Made by a program: the position numbers and the translations under genes. From Arsenophonus endosymbiont of Ceratovacuna japonica (GTDB lineage: Bacteria; Pseudomonadota; Gammaproteobacteria; Enterobacterales; Enterobacteriaceae), in the NCBI GenBank assembly GCA_024349725.1, contig AP026064.1, positions 1 through 64,000 on the forward strand: DNA of 64,000 bases, written 5' to 3'. Within the stretch, counting starts at the first letter, position 1. Every line of letters begins with the position of its first letter. The notes beneath the pieces are model-generated. The model did not search any database. It worked only from the letters and a program-made list of their open reading frames with translations, and had not been told where the DNA came from. Positions 14,186-25,936 of this stretch are shown piece by piece.

Positions 14186-15592
14186 GTGTTAAAACAACAA
14201 ATTGGTATTATTGGTATGTCTATTATGGGGCATAATTTAGCGCTAAATATTGAAAGCCGTGGTTATGCAGTATCTATTTTTAATCGCTCTAAAGAAAAAA
14301 CTAATAAAATAATTTTAGAAAATCCAGGAAAAAAATTAACTCCTTGCTATACAATTAAAGAATTTGTTAATTCATTAGAAAAACCACGTTTTATTTTATT
14401 AATAATAAAAGCTGGTGAGGCAACGGATAAAATGATAGATTCATTAATATCTTATATAGATAAAGGTGATATTCTAATAGATTGTGGTAATTCTTACTTT
14501 CAGGATACCATACGACGAAATAAAGAGCTTTCAACGAAAGGATTTAATTTTATTGGAGCAGGAGTCTCTGGTGGTAAAGAAGGAGCATTAAAAGGACTTT
14601 CTATTATGCCTGGTGGACCAAAACAAGCATATTATTTAATAGAACCTTTTTTAAAAAAAATTACAGCTAAAGTCGATGGACAATCTTGTGTAAGCTATAT
14701 TGGCCCCAATGGATCTGGTCATTATGTAAAAATAGTACATAATGGAATTGAGTATAGTGATATGCAACTTATTTCTGAAGTTTATGCAATACTAAAAAAT
14801 GCATTAAAATTATCCAATGAAGAATTAGCAAATATTTTTACAAAATGGAATAAAGGTGAATTAAATAGTTATTTAATTAAAATTACAGCAGATATTTTTA
14901 GAAAAAAAGAAGATAAAACAGATAATTATTTAATTGATGTTATATTAGATGAAGCAGATAATAAAGAAACTGGTAAATGGAGTAGTCAAAGTGCATTAGA
15001 CTTAGGCGTTCCAGTTACTCTTATTACTGAATCTGTATTTGCACGTTATCTATCTTTTTTAAAAAAACAAAGAATAATAGCATCAAAGATACTAACTGGG
15101 CCAGTTATTAACTTATTTAAAGGCAATAAAGAAATATTTATTGAAAAAATACGTTGTGCACTTTATTTAGGAAAAATAATTTCATATGCACAAGGTTTTC
15201 AACAATTAAAAGCAGCATCAGATAAATACCAATGGCATTTAAATTATGGTGAAATTGCTAGAATTTTTCGTGCTGGTTGTATTATTCAAGCAAAATTTTT
15301 ACAAAAAATTACTGATGCTTATAATTATGATCCATTTTTATCAAACTTAATATTTTCTCCTTATTTTAAAAATATTGCTGATAAATATCAGCAATCGTTA
15401 AGAGATGTTGCTTCTTTTGGAATACAAAATGGTATTACATTACCAACATTTACAGCAGCAATTTCTTATTATGATAGTTATCGATCTGCTTTTTTACCAG
15501 CTAATTTAATTCAAGCACAACGTGATTATTTTGGAGCTCATACTTATAAGAGAATTGATAAAGATGGAATTTTTCATACTGAATGGTTATAA
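14186..15592 (+). CDS. gnd: 6-phosphogluconate dehydrogenase, decarboxylating
   Basis: Gnd oxidises 6-phosphogluconate to ribulose 5-phosphate and CO2 with NADP, the second oxidative step of the pentose phosphate pathway. With pgl elsewhere in the window, part of that branch is retained. A longer frame begins at GTG 14159, but AAGGAG at 14174-14179 sits 6 bases before a second GTG at 14186. Starting there gives 468 residues, exactly the E. coli length. The N-terminal dinucleotide fold has [12 protein letters not shown], with His where E. coli has Arg. Substrate motifs GVSGGKEGA and [12 protein letters not shown] carry the catalytic Lys, and the C-terminal [11 protein letters not shown] is intact. 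Confidence 0.97.
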   Translation: MLKQQIGIIGMSIMGHNLALNIESRGYAVSIFNRSKEKTNKIILENPGKKLTPCYTIKEFVNSLEKPRFILLIIKAGEATDKMIDSLISYIDKGDILIDCGNSYFQDTIRRNKELSTKGFNFIGAGVSGGKEGALKGLSIMPGGPKQAYYLIEPFLKKITAKVDGQSCVSYIGPNGSGHYVKIVHNGIEYSDMQLISEVYAILKNALKLSNEELANIFTKWNKGELNSYLIKITADIFRKKEDKTDNYLIDVILDEADNKETGKWSSQSALDLGVPVTLITESVFARYLSFLKKQRIIASKILTGPVINLFKGNKEIFIEKIRCALYLGKIISYAQGFQQLKAASDKYQWHLNYGEIARIFRAGCIIQAKFLQKITDAYNYDPFLSNLIFSPYFKNIADKYQQSLRDVASFGIQNGITLPTFTAAISYYDSYRSAFLPANLIQAQRDYFGAHTYKRIDKDGIFHTEWL

Positions 15593-18041
15593 ACATTATA
15601 ATAATATATAGAATAATTTAATATATAAATAATCTTTATAAAAATATTTTATTTTTGTAAATATTCTTATTATATATAATTTAAAATTATTATTTGTAAT
15701 AACTAATTATTTACTTAAGTAAATTTTTTAAAATATATTAATAATTAATTTTTTAATTTATATATAAATAATATATTTTATTTTAATTATTATTATGATA
15801 TTTTAAATTAATAATAAATATATAATATATAAGTATTTTTATTTATAAATATAATATAAAATATAATTTATTTATAATAATTTACATTATTAATAATATA
15901 AATTAATAATTATATTTAAATCAAATATAATATTAATAATATTATTTGATTATAAAAATAGTAATATTTAGAAAAAAAATTAATTAACTATTTTATAATT
16001 AAATAATTATTATAGGGTTATTTAACAAAATTTATAATTTATTATGCATTAATAATGTTATTAAAATTTATATAAATAATATATAAAATATAATAAATTT
16101 TATAATTAACTTAATAAATATTAAATTTATATAGTCAAATTATTATAATATAATAATAATTAATTAATAATTAATTTAATGATAATATTTAAATTAACAT
16201 AAAATCATATTAAGTATTTTTGCTATTATTAATATTTAAATTATTTAATTATATTTTAGATAATTTATATAAATATATTTATTACTATTTCATAATTTAA
16301 TTCTTTAATTATATAAATAAAAAAATAAATTATATTTAAATTCTATAATATTTATATAAAATTAAAATTTTATATATATTAATTTTATATTAAATAAAAT
16401 TTATTAATATAATAATATTACATGATTTTTAAAAATATTATATATAATAAAATTTATAATTTTATTATTAATAAAATTTAATATAATAACAATTATATAT
16501 AATATTTTCATTATTTTATATATTTTTTTAAATATTAATTCATTTTTATATATTATTTTACACTTATATATTAATTTAAGAATAATATTTTAAAAATTAA
16601 AAATATATATATAATTATTTTTATTTTTTTTACATTTATTAAATATAATTGAATAAAATTAAAATTAATTAATTATTGTACTTAAAATAAGTATTAGTAT
16701 TATTATTTATGTATAAATAAATTAAATTATTAATATATTATTATTTATTAAATTATATTTACATTAATATTATTTTTTATTATTAAATAATATTAAATAT
16801 ATTATTAAATTTTTACTTTAATTGTATATTTTTACTATAATTAATAATTTATTAACTTATAATATTATATATTCTATATAAATTATTTGTAGTATAAATT
16901 ACTTAATTTTAATTTAATAATATAAAAATATATTTATTATTCAATTTAATTATTTTTTTATTTATAATAACATTATATATATTGTTAATAATTAATAATT
17001 TACAAATTAAATTTATTATTATATGTTTAAATTATATAATAGATAATATTTAAAAAATTAATTTTTAATATAAAATAAAATTAAATATATAATTTAAGTT
17101 TAATTTACTTTATAATTTATTAATTATTTTATTAATAAAATAATTAATTATCAATTATTAATAAAAAATTTTATTATACTTGATATTTTATATAATAATT
17201 TATATATAATTTATCAAATAATAATAATTTATTAAAACTAATATTTATATTAAATCCATTTATTATTTAAATATTTTACGATAAGTATTAATTTATTTAT
17301 AATACAAAATAAAATTTTAAATAAAATTAAATTAAAAATAAACATTACATATAACTATATAATAACAATTTTTACAAACCATACTTATAAATAATGTTTA
17401 ATTAAATTATTAAATAAATAATAATTTATAAAAATTAAATTATCAAATATTTAAAACTTTTACACATTTTAATATAAAATATATTATTTATTAAAAATAT
17501 ATTATTTTAATAATTAAATTATATATTTAATTTTTTAATAAAAAAATTATTATTTAATATAATTAAATAAATTCATTATAATATATAAATAATATAAAAT
17601 TATATTTTTATTTAATAAATAAAAATTTTATTATTAATATATATTTATAATAAATTTAAGCATACTTTAATTAATAAAATTAACTATTAAAGTAAAAACT
17701 ATTCATATTTTATAATTAATTATAAAATATGAATATAATAAAAAAATACATATTAAATATTTTTTTTTAAAAATCTATCAATATATAAAATAAAATTTAT
17801 TTTATATAAAAATAAATGTTAAATTTAATAAATAATAACTAAATATAATATATTATATTATTTAAAAATAACAATTAATTAAATATTAATAACATATAAT
17901 TAGTAGTAAATATTTTTATTAAATATAAAATAATTTTATTTATAAAGTTTATTTTATCTTACTTAAATTATAATATATATTATAATATATTAATATTAAT
18001 TAATTTAATATACTTTTATTTGATTAAATAATAAATATTAA
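15593..18041. other. 2.4-kb AT desert between convergent gnd and folE
   Basis: These 2,449 bases are almost pure A/T and have no recognisable coding or RNA gene. The only marked structure is at 17663-17735: a small hairpin (arms TACTTTAAT/ATTAAAGTA) followed at once by a perfect 36-bp palindrome. Transcripts from gnd and folE run toward each other here. Confidence 0.7.
17700..17735. repeat. Perfect 36-bp palindrome in the gnd-folE gap
   Basis: The half-site TATTCATATTTTATAATT (17700-17717) is followed directly by its exact reverse complement (17718-17735). There is no spacer. The sequence could extrude as a cruciform or form an 18-bp RNA hairpin in either transcript direction. A neighbouring shorter inverted repeat starts at 17663. 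A bidirectional terminator is possible but unproven. Confidence 0.6.
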
Positions 18042-18710
18042 TTAACTAGTTATAAAACGAGAAATATTACATAAAAATTCCTGATTAGTATTTTTACTAG
18101 ATTTAAATAAACCACCTAATGAAGTTGTCATTGTACTACTACTCATATCATGAACTCCTCTAGCTTTTACACAATAGTGAACAGCATTTATTGAAACAGC
18201 AACATTATTAGTACCTAATAAAGTTTGTAAAGCAATTAAAATTTGTTGAGTTAAACGTTCCTGAACTTGTGGTCGTTGAGAAAAAAAATTCACAATACGA
18301 TTTATCTTAGATAAACCAATTACTTTATCTTTTGGAATATAGGAAACAGTAGCTTTACCATCAATAGTAATAAAATGATGTTCACAGATACTTGTTAAAG
18401 AAATGTCACTAACAGTAATTATTTCATCAAAAGACATTTTATTTTTAATTAAAGTAATTTTAGGAAAATTATTATAATCTAATCCTGAGAAAATTTCATC
18501 AATATACATTTTAGCAACTCGTTTAGGTGTTTTAGATAAACTATCATCATTTATATCTAAATTTAATAAACACATAATTTTACTTATATATACTTCAATT
18601 TGTTTTTTACGATCATTTAATGAAAGAGATTGACTGCAAAGTGGATTTTCAAGACCTCTATCTTCTAATTCTTTGCGAACAAAATACGCTTCTTGACTTA
18701 TCGACGACAT
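18042..18710 (-). CDS. folE: GTP cyclohydrolase I
   Basis: FolE opens GTP to 7,8-dihydroneopterin triphosphate, the first step of folate synthesis; the same reaction feeds queuosine synthesis. The frame extends to a TTG at 18722, but TTGGAGAAACTA places a Shine-Dalgarno 7 bases before the ATG at 18710. That start gives 222 residues, as in E. coli. The zinc site is complete: Cys and His in [14 protein letters not shown] and the later Cys in [28 protein letters not shown] is nearly invariant. It stands alone between two long gaps, so other folate genes must be elsewhere or missing. Confidence 0.97.
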   Translation of the reverse strand: MSSISQEAYFVRKELEDRGLENPLCSQSLSLNDRKKQIEVYISKIMCLLNLDINDDSLSKTPKRVAKMYIDEIFSGLDYNNFPKITLIKNKMSFDEIITVSDISLTSICEHHFITIDGKATVSYIPKDKVIGLSKINRIVNFFSQRPQVQERLTQQILIALQTLLGTNNVAVSINAVHYCVKARGVHDMSSSTMTTSLGGLFKSSKNTNQEFLCNISRFITS

Positions 18711-19085
18711 TAGTTTCTCCAATAATAGATCAAATATTTATTTTATTGTATTTATTAATTAAAAATTATTAAATAAATAAATTATTTTAATTTTTTTTTA
18801 AAATAATATTTTATTTTAAATAATTATTTAAATATACTTAAATGATTAAATATATATTTATATTAAATAATTCTTATATAAATATTTTATCTATTTTGAA
18901 ATTTTATATTTTAAAATTAAAATTATATAAAATATCATTAACTTATTTTTATATATAAAAATGTTTATTATAATATTATTATTTTTGATAGTAATAATAT
19001 GCTTAAGAAAAAATAATAAAGTTTATATTATATTAAAACGTATTTTTAATTAAATACTTGTTAACATATAATTTAATTATTTATT

Positions 19086-19156
19086 TTATTATTTTTTATT
19101 ATTATAAATAAATATATTATTATTTTTTATTATTATAAATAAATATATTATTATTT
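19086..19156. repeat. 31-bp tandem repeat, 2.3 copies
   Basis: Positions 19086-19116 and 19117-19147 are identical over all 31 bases, and a third copy continues for 9 bases. The unit begins TTATTATTTTTTATTATTAT. Perfect identity suggests a recent slippage or duplication event. There is no spacer and it is not a CRISPR. Confidence 0.75.
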
Positions 19157-19844
19157 ATTTATAATTTATATTATTTATATTATTAGTATATACTATATTA
19201 ATATATCATAATTAAATATGAATTTAATATAGTTAAATATAAGATAAAATTAATTTTTATATAATCAAAATTAATATTTTTATTTTTATTTAAAAAATAT
19301 AAAATAATAATATTATTATTTATTTTACAGTTTATTGCAATTAAATATATAATATAATTTATAATTAATTCAATTTATTAAATTATTTTTAAAATATATT
19401 AATAAATATTTATTATTAATAAATATTTAAATAAAAATATTGATTTTAATATTAAGTATATATTTTTTTATTTTATAAAAATATTATATAAAATAATATA
19501 TTTAAAATAGTAAAATAAAAAGTTTAAATATATTTTTTATATTAATTTATTTTATTTTATAATATAATATATTAATATATATATATTTTTTTATTAAAAT
19601 TTTATATATTAAACAAAATATATTTAAAAATAATTAATATATTTATAAAATAAATATAATTGATATTTTATATATAATTAAAATATTATAATATTATTAA
19701 AGTAATTACATTATTAAATTATAAAATTTTTTAAAAAAAAATAAAGAATATGATCACTAATAATTAATTATTATTAATAATAAATACTATATATTTTCTA
19801 TTAAATTATTATTAAAGTAAAAATTAATAACAATAATATATTAA

Positions 19845-19882
19845 TTAACTTATAAAATATAAAATTATATTTTATAAGTTAA
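19845..19882. repeat. Inverted repeat, 18-bp arms, 2-nt centre
   Basis: The left arm TTAACTTATAAAATATAA (19845-19862) and the right arm (19865-19882) are exact reverse complements around AA. An A-run follows on the plus strand, which reads as a T-run ahead of the hairpin on the minus strand. It lies in the folE-gpmA gap. Confidence 0.6.
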
Positions 19883-20602
19883 AAAAAATAAAAATTATTA
19901 TATATATAAATTATTACATAATTATATTATTAATATAATATAAATATAAAATATAAATATTATTATTAATAATAAAAAAATAATTATATATTAAAGTATA
20001 ACATAATAAAATATTTTCATAATTACAAAATAATAATTTATTATAATATAAAATTTATTTATAAATAAATAATTCATGTTAAATATTATTTTATCAATAT
20101 TATTATTTTTATTTATTATAACACTAATTAATAATATTAATGTAATTATTAATTTTAAACTAATTATTATAATACTTATATATAATAATAAATAAATTAA
20201 ATAACTAATATTAATTTATTATTAAATTTATAATTATATTTTTTGCATAAAAAATTATAATTTTATTATAATAATTTATTAATAATATTATATTTTAATT
20301 TATTAAATAATATACTAATATAATTAAAATAATTATTATTTATACATCATAATATTTAATATTTTAATTATTAATTCATTCTTTAAAAATATTTTACTAT
20401 AATAATATTTAATATATTTATTAAAATAAATATTAAAATATATTATTTTAAATATTAAATAGTTAATATAATAATATTATTAATATAATAGTTTATTATT
20501 TTAATAATTTTATATTATAATTAATTATATTTAATTTTAAATTTTAAAACAATATAACTATATAAATGTACTTTAACGAATATTAATATAGGAATTTAAA
20601 TT

Positions 20603-21322
20603 ATGATAATAAATAAAGTAGTCTTAATAAGACATGGAGAAAGTGAATGGAATAAAGAAAATAAATTTACTGGCTGGACTGATGTTAAACTTTCAGATAA
20701 AGGCAAAGAAGAAGCAATAAATGCAGGTCAACTTTTAAAAAAAGAAGGTTTTATTTTTGATTATGCTTATACATCAGTTTTAAAACGAGCTATTCATACA
20801 TTGTGGATTATTTTAGATCAAATAGATCAACAATGGATTACTGTTGAAAAAAACTGGAAACTTAATGAACGTCATTACGGTGCATTACAAGGTTTAAATA
20901 AAATAGAAATAATAAAAAAATATGGTGATAATCAAGTAAAATTATGGAGACGTAGTTTTGAAATTGCACCGCCAAAATTAAATAAAAATGATTTTCGTTA
21001 TCCAGGTAATGATCCTAAATATATAAATTTACAACCTTCAGAAATTCCTTTAACTGAAAGTCTAGAAGATACAATTAAACGTGTTTCTAATTATTGGGAA
21101 AAAATAATTAAAACTAAAATTAATAAAAATAAAAAAATTATTATTGTTGCTCATGGTAACTCATTACGAGCATTGATTAAATATTTGTATAAAATGAACG
21201 AAAATGAAATAGTTGAATTTAATATTCCAACTGCTGTACCATTAATTTGTGAATTTAATAAAAATATACAATTTACAAAATACTATTATCTTTATAATAA
21301 ACCTAAAATATATAATAAATAA
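20603..21322 (+). CDS. gpmA: 2,3-bisphosphoglycerate-dependent phosphoglycerate mutase
   Basis: GpmA interconverts 3- and 2-phosphoglycerate in glycolysis. The product has 239 residues (E. coli 250, slightly shorter at the C-terminus). The signature [10 protein letters not shown] includes the phosphohistidine His11; Glu of [10 protein letters not shown] and the second active-site His of [10 protein letters not shown] are present. The start is supported by TAGGAATTTAAATT before ATG. In E. coli gpmA lies in the same 17-min neighbourhood as the lysT tRNA cluster and cpoB, which are its neighbours here. It converges on the tRNA gene. Confidence 0.97.
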   Translation: MIINKVVLIRHGESEWNKENKFTGWTDVKLSDKGKEEAINAGQLLKKEGFIFDYAYTSVLKRAIHTLWIILDQIDQQWITVEKNWKLNERHYGALQGLNKIEIIKKYGDNQVKLWRRSFEIAPPKLNKNDFRYPGNDPKYINLQPSEIPLTESLEDTIKRVSNYWEKIIKTKINKNKKIIIVAHGNSLRALIKYLYKMNENEIVEFNIPTAVPLICEFNKNIQFTKYYYLYNKPKIYNK

Positions 21323-21620
21323 TAATTTTAATTAATTGAAATTAAATTAAACATATTATTTAAAAAATATTAAATTATATTATATATATAAATAATATAG
21401 TTAAAATATTTTATAAAAAATATAATATTGTAATTATTTAAATTATTAATTTTATATATTTTATTAAATATTTTTAATAAAAAATAAAAAAAATTTTAAT
21501 AAATATTTAAAATAAGAATTAAAATTTAAATAAATAAAATATATATATTTACTTAAATTAAAATAATTATTTTAAATTAAAATCTTTTCTTTTTTTATAT
21601 ATTAATTTAATTAATATAAT

Positions 21621-21696
21621 TGGTAGGTCGTACAGGATTCGAACCTGTGACCAATTGATTAAAAGTCAACTGCTCTACCAGCTGAGCTAACGACCC
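21621..21696 (-). tRNA. tRNA-Lys (anticodon UUU)
   Basis: The minus strand folds as a 76-base tRNA with encoded CCA. The acceptor stem GGGTCGT pairs with ACGACCT (first pair G-U), the D arm is GCTCAGCTGGTAGAGC, and the anticodon arm TTGACTTTTAATCAA has TTT at its centre. The T arm is ACAGGTTCGAATCCTGT. It is nearly identical to E. coli tRNA-Lys. In E. coli the lysT-valT-lysW cluster sits just downstream of cpoB; here one tRNA-Lys remains at that position and the tRNA-Val copies are gone. I see no other tRNA in the window. Confidence 0.97.
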
Positions 21697-21809
21697 ATAT
21701 AAATTTACTATAATAAATTAATATATTACTCATTTTTATTAATGGTGCAATTGTTTTTTACTAAAAAATTAAATTATAATATATAATTAAATATAATTTT
21801 AAATTATTA

Positions 21810-22565
21810 TCATAATAATGATAATTTTTTTTCTGCTAATCTAGCACTATACTTATCAAAATATAATTTAATAACCTGTTTATAAAAAATACGTGCTTTA
21901 TCATTTTGTCCGCTTTCTTGCATTAATAAACCTATTTTATAAAGTGATTCTGCCATTTTTTGTGAATGAGGGTAATTTTTAACAACTTTAGCAAAATAAA
22001 ACATAGCATCAGATTTATTTCCATTATTATAATTTAATTGTCCAAGCCAATAATAAACATTAGATTTATAATTAGAATTAGGATAAATTTTAAGAAAACG
22101 ATAAAAAGTATTAATTGCCTGTATAAATTGTTGTTTAGATTTGCTTTTTATTGCAAGTAATACTGCTATATTATATTCAGTTTTTTCATTTACTTTTTTA
22201 TTTATAATAATATTTTTATTAATTTTATTATTGCTTAAATTAATTTTATTTATATTAGATCTTAATAAATAAAATTGCATATAAAGATTTTTTTGACTTT
22301 CAAATATTTTAATTAGTTGATGTTGATTTTCTTCAATCTTTCCACGTAAATTATTAATATCTTGTTGAGAATTTAATAACTTCTGTTGAATTTTATATAA
22401 TAATTGACCTTGAGCAGATATTACCATTTCTATTTGTGTAAAACGATCGCTTGTAGAATTTAAATTAACATTAACAATAGGAACTTTAGCAATAGCGACT
22501 ACTAATGTCGCTATGCCAATAAATAATAATAAACTTAGATAAAGATATCTAAAATTTTTGTTCAT
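21810..22565 (-). CDS. cpoB: Cell division coordinator CpoB (YbgF)
   Basis: CpoB is a periplasmic TPR protein that links Tol-Pal constriction of the outer membrane with peptidoglycan synthesis. I start at ATG 22565, 7 bases after the pal stop (251 residues; E. coli 263); a TTG at 22583 would overlap pal. A signal peptide is visible (LSLLLFIGIATLVVAIA, about residues 10-26). A coiled-coil follows (about 35-95), then a low-complexity Asn/Lys/Ile linker, then TPR repeats (about 130-250) with YYWLGQLNYNNGNKSDAMFY. It is the last gene of the tol-pal cluster. No clear Shine-Dalgarno precedes the ATG. Confidence 0.93.
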   Translation of the reverse strand: MNKNFRYLYLSLLLFIGIATLVVAIAKVPIVNVNLNSTSDRFTQIEMVISAQGQLLYKIQQKLLNSQQDINNLRGKIEENQHQLIKIFESQKNLYMQFYLLRSNINKINLSNNKINKNIIINKKVNEKTEYNIAVLLAIKSKSKQQFIQAINTFYRFLKIYPNSNYKSNVYYWLGQLNYNNGNKSDAMFYFAKVVKNYPHSQKMAESLYKIGLLMQESGQNDKARIFYKQVIKLYFDKYSARLAEKKLSLL

Positions 22566-22572
22566 ATAATAT

Positions 22573-23076
22573 TTAATATACAATTATCGCACGACGATTT
22601 TTAGCATAAGCTGATTCATCATTACCTTGTATATCAGGCTTTTCTTTACCATAAGAAATAATAGCAACTTGATCACTACTTACACCTTTACTCTGTAAAT
22701 ACATTTTTACAGAATTGGCTCTAAGTTCACCTAAAGCTATATTATATTCTGATGTACCTTTTTCATCAGTATGCCCTTCCACAGTAATTTTAATAGAAGG
22801 ATTATTACGTAAAAATACTGCATGTTGATCTATTATATGTTCATATTCTGAAGTAATATTTGATTTATCAAATCCAAAATAAATAATATTATTACTTTGT
22901 AATTCTTGCATCTTCTGACTAACTGTTTGATCAGATGTTAAAATTGTATTTGTATTATTATCTATTATATTATTTTCAGAATCTATCTGATTATTACCTT
23001 TTTTTGAGTTACATGCTACAAAAGTTAACATAAATAATATTAATGATAAACCTTTAAACATTTTATTTAATTGCAT
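22573..23076 (-). CDS. pal: Peptidoglycan-associated lipoprotein Pal
   Basis: Pal is an outer-membrane lipoprotein that binds peptidoglycan and TolB. The product has 167 residues (E. coli 173). A lipoprotein signal ends at FVAC (Cys at about residue 22), followed by an Asn-rich linker. The OmpA-like domain covers about 65-167, with YFGFDKSNI and the peptidoglycan-binding stretch [19 protein letters not shown]. In E. coli the latter continues ERRAN; here it is ELRAN, so one of the two Arg is replaced. tolB lies 43 bases upstream and cpoB 7 bases downstream. Confidence 0.96.
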   Translation of the reverse strand: MQLNKMFKGLSLILFMLTFVACNSKKGNNQIDSENNIIDNNTNTILTSDQTVSQKMQELQSNNIIYFGFDKSNITSEYEHIIDQHAVFLRNNPSIKITVEGHTDEKGTSEYNIALGELRANSVKMYLQSKGVSSDQVAIISYGKEKPDIQGNDESAYAKNRRAIIVY

Positions 23077-23119
23077 CTTAATTTTATCCTTTAATAATTA
23101 TTACTATACTTAGTATATA

Positions 23120-24412
23120 TTATAAATGCGACGACCAAGAAGGAAATTTAACATTTCCATCAATCACTGGTAAACGCGATTTAAAACGCCCATCTATTGA
23201 TGTTAATTGTAATACAGTACCTAATCCTTGCAATGTACTATAAATTACCATAGTACCATTAGGTGCAATACTTGGTGTTTCGTCCAAAAATGTATTAGTT
23301 AAATATTCAACATTACCAGTAACTAAATCTTGTTTAGCTATATGCTGTTTATTATTACTTGATGTCACCATTACTATAAATTTACCATTAGAACTCACGA
23401 CAGCATTTTGATTTTGATTACCTTCCCAAGTAATACGTTCTGGAATGCCACCATTAATATTTAATTTATATATTTGTGGACGTCCAGATTGATCAGAAGT
23501 ATAAATAATAGTCTTATTATCTGGCATCCAACTAGGCTCAGTATTATTACTAGAACTATCTGTTACTTGATTAATTTTACTACTATACAAATCCATTATA
23601 TAAATATTTAAACTCCCTGTTTTTGATAATACAAAAGCTATTTTATTACCATCTGGTGAAAAAATTGGTGCTCCATTATGATTTGGAAAAGCAGTAATTT
23701 GATGAATCTCTCCTGTAGATATAGTTTGCACAACTAATGATGAGTTACCATTTTCAAAAGTTACATAAGCTATTTTTTTACCATCAGAAGACCAAGAAGG
23801 AGACATTAATGGCTCAGGAGATCTATGAATAGTACATTGATTATAACCATCATAATCAGAAACTCTTAATTCATAAGGTAATTTTTTATGATTAGTTTTT
23901 ACTACATATGAAATACGATTTCGAAATACACCACTAATATTAGTTAATTTTTCAAAAATTTCATCACTAATAGTATGTGCTGCATATCTTAACAATTTAT
24001 GTGATACTTTTATTTTTTTTTGTATTAATATTTTATTAGGAATACTTACCACGTCAACTAATTGATAATTAATGATATATTGATTATTAGAAGTTAATTG
24101 TATAGAACCAATAACAATAATATTAATGCCTAATGATATCCAAACATTAGGTATAATTTCTGATATAACAGTTGGTTGTTGAGGTAATTTTATTGGATTA
24201 ATAGGATTAAATTTACCACTATTACGTAAATCAGAGGCAATAATTCCTCCTATATCATCTAATAAAATATCTGTTCTATTTGATTTAAAAGGCACAATAG
24301 CAATAGGTTTTGCATTATTAATGCCTTGTGTAATCTCAATACGAATTTCAGCATCAACACATGCTATATAAAATATAAAAAAACCTAATAATGATTGAAA
24401 TATTTGTTTCAT
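23120..24412 (-). CDS. tolB: Tol-Pal system protein TolB
   Basis: TolB is a periplasmic protein that connects the TolQRA motor to Pal. The product has 430 residues, exactly the E. coli length. It has a short signal peptide ending near [11 protein letters not shown], an N-terminal alpha/beta domain (about 22-160), and a C-terminal six-bladed beta-propeller with repeated SP-G-KIAF motifs. [12 protein letters not shown] and [18 protein letters not shown] are almost identical to E. coli. A 79-base AT-rich stretch separates it from the tolA stop side plus the tolA end region (24413-24544); in E. coli a similar gap precedes tolB. Confidence 0.97.
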   Translation of the reverse strand: MKQIFQSLLGFFIFYIACVDAEIRIEITQGINNAKPIAIVPFKSNRTDILLDDIGGIIASDLRNSGKFNPINPIKLPQQPTVISEIIPNVWISLGINIIVIGSIQLTSNNQYIINYQLVDVVSIPNKILIQKKIKVSHKLLRYAAHTISDEIFEKLTNISGVFRNRISYVVKTNHKKLPYELRVSDYDGYNQCTIHRSPEPLMSPSWSSDGKKIAYVTFENGNSSLVVQTISTGEIHQITAFPNHNGAPIFSPDGNKIAFVLSKTGSLNIYIMDLYSSKINQVTDSSSNNTEPSWMPDNKTIIYTSDQSGRPQIYKLNINGGIPERITWEGNQNQNAVVSSNGKFIVMVTSSNNKQHIAKQDLVTGNVEYLTNTFLDETPSIAPNGTMVIYSTLQGLGTVLQLTSIDGRFKSRLPVIDGNVKFPSWSSHL

Positions 24413-24544
24413 TTTTTCTCCATCATCACAGATTTATATATATAATAATTAATTTAATACTAATAAAAATTATTATATATTAAAAAATAAATAATTAAAA
24501 TTTTATTTATATTCTAACTTTATATTACAAATAAATCTTATTAA

Positions 24545-25465
24545 TTATAACTTAAATATTAAAGTATTTTCTTGTTTATTAAATGCATCATAAATACTAT
24601 TATCTGGTGGTTTTGGCATTATCGCTGTTTTAGCTGCACTTATAGCTGCATCACATAAAAATTGATTATTTACTTTATTATTTTTAGGCATAATACTAAT
24701 TAACATCCCATTAGAATCTAATTTTATACTTAATTCACATATTTTACCATGATAAATATTATCATCATAAAACTTATTAATAATTGCAATTTTAATTTTA
24801 TTAATATAATCATCTATACTATCATTAAATTCTTTATTTTTTATATTTTTTATATTATTAATTGTTGATGAAAATCCAATTTGTTTAATAGAATATTGTT
24901 GATTTAATATTTTATCAATTAAAGATTTAATTATATCAGATTGTTTTGGTATATTTATTTTTTTTTTCAATAATTTTAAATCTTTTTCTAAAATATGCTC
25001 ATTTACTGTATGATCTTGTATTATTTTATATTTATCTACCACTATTTTTGATATTTTATATTGTTTATTATCTGTATAATATGATTTTCCCATTTGTTTA
25101 TATTTTTCATTAGGTTTTTGTGCTATTTTTATTATTTTTTTTTGAATTATTTTAAAATTATTTTGTTCATTTTTATTTTTTTCTAATAATTTTTCTTGTT
25201 GTTGATTATATTTTTTGGGTATAATTATATTTTGTTTTATAATATTTTTATTATAATGTAATTTTTTATATCCCTCAGTTATTATATTTGGATTAACCAT
25301 AATTACATTAACTTTTTCATTAATTTGAGTATTGTTATTAAATTTAATAAATTTATTAAAAGAACCTAAAATAATAAAACTAAGTAATATAATATGAAAG
25401 ATAATAGATAATATTATAGAGCGATGTAATTTATTTTTTTGCTCTTTTATCATTCTCACATACAT
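24545..25465 (-). CDS. tolA: Tol-Pal system protein TolA (shortened)
   Basis: TolA spans the periplasm and carries force from TolQR to TolB/Pal. The product is about 302-308 residues against 421 in E. coli. An N-terminal membrane helix (about 14-36 from the first ATG, SIILSIIFHIILLSFIIL) is followed by a Lys/Asn/Gln/Ile-rich middle in place of the Ala-rich helix. A conserved C-terminal domain (about the last 90 residues) has the Cys pair of GKICELSI and FLCDAAISAAK and the motif IMPKPPD. The start is unclear: TTG 25471, ATG 25465, GTG 25459 and ATG 25453 are in frame and none has an ideal Shine-Dalgarno. Confidence 0.9.
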   Translation of the reverse strand: MYVRMIKEQKNKLHRSIILSIIFHIILLSFIILGSFNKFIKFNNNTQINEKVNVIMVNPNIITEGYKKLHYNKNIIKQNIIIPKKYNQQQEKLLEKNKNEQNNFKIIQKKIIKIAQKPNEKYKQMGKSYYTDNKQYKISKIVVDKYKIIQDHTVNEHILEKDLKLLKKKINIPKQSDIIKSLIDKILNQQYSIKQIGFSSTINNIKNIKNKEFNDSIDDYINKIKIAIINKFYDDNIYHGKICELSIKLDSNGMLISIMPKNNKVNNQFLCDAAISAAKTAIMPKPPDNSIYDAFNKQENTLIFKL

Positions 25466-25493
25466 TTCCAAATAAATAATTATATATTTATAA

Positions 25494-25919
25494 TTATATA
25501 GCCTTAGTCATAAAACCAACTGATTTAATACCAACTTTATGAAGTATGTTTAGTATTTTTATAATTTCTTCATAAGGAATATTCTTAGATCCACCAATAA
25601 AAAAAATAGTATTAGGTTTTTTTATATAAATATCTTTTGCAAATATTTCAATTTGTCTTGGTAATAAAAGTTCTTTACGATGACCATTTACAATTATATT
25701 ATATTTACCTATTCCAAAAATTTCAATGATAATGAATGAATTATCATTGAATGATATATTTTGTGATTTTATTGTATTTGGTAACTCCACTTTTATACTT
25801 TGAAAAATAATTGGTGAAGTTGATATAAATATTAATAATAAAACTAATAATACATCTAATAAAGGAACTATATTAATTTCACATCTTAATTTACGTTTAT
25901 TTTTATTTTTATATACCAT
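25494..25919 (-). CDS. tolR: Tol-Pal system protein TolR
   Basis: TolR is an inner-membrane protein related to ExbD that forms the proton-driven motor with TolQ. The product has 141 residues (E. coli 142). The single membrane helix (about 17-37) contains PLLDVLLVLLLIF, whose Asp is the proton-carrying residue. The periplasmic domain follows, with NTIFFIGGSKNIPYEEI matching the family. The gene lies 17 bases downstream of tolQ and 28 bases or so upstream of tolA. Confidence 0.96.
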   Translation of the reverse strand: MVYKNKNKRKLRCEINIVPLLDVLLVLLLIFISTSPIIFQSIKVELPNTIKSQNISFNDNSFIIIEIFGIGKYNIIVNGHRKELLLPRQIEIFAKDIYIKKPNTIFFIGGSKNIPYEEIIKILNILHKVGIKSVGFMTKAI

Positions 25920-25936
25920 TTTATTCTTAATAATTA

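Larger units (their letters stand above)
18711..20602. other. 1.9-kb gene-free gap between divergent folE and gpmA
   Basis: This stretch of 1,892 bases is almost pure A/T. It must hold the promoters of folE and gpmA, but no convincing hexamer pair stands out against the background. It contains a 31-bp tandem repeat (19086-19156) and an 18-bp-arm inverted repeat (19845-19882). I see no coding remnant. Confidence 0.65.

Noticed and set aside
19086-19156. CRISPR array
   Set aside because: The 31-bp units abut directly without spacers, there are only 2.3 copies, and no cas genes are present anywhere in the window.
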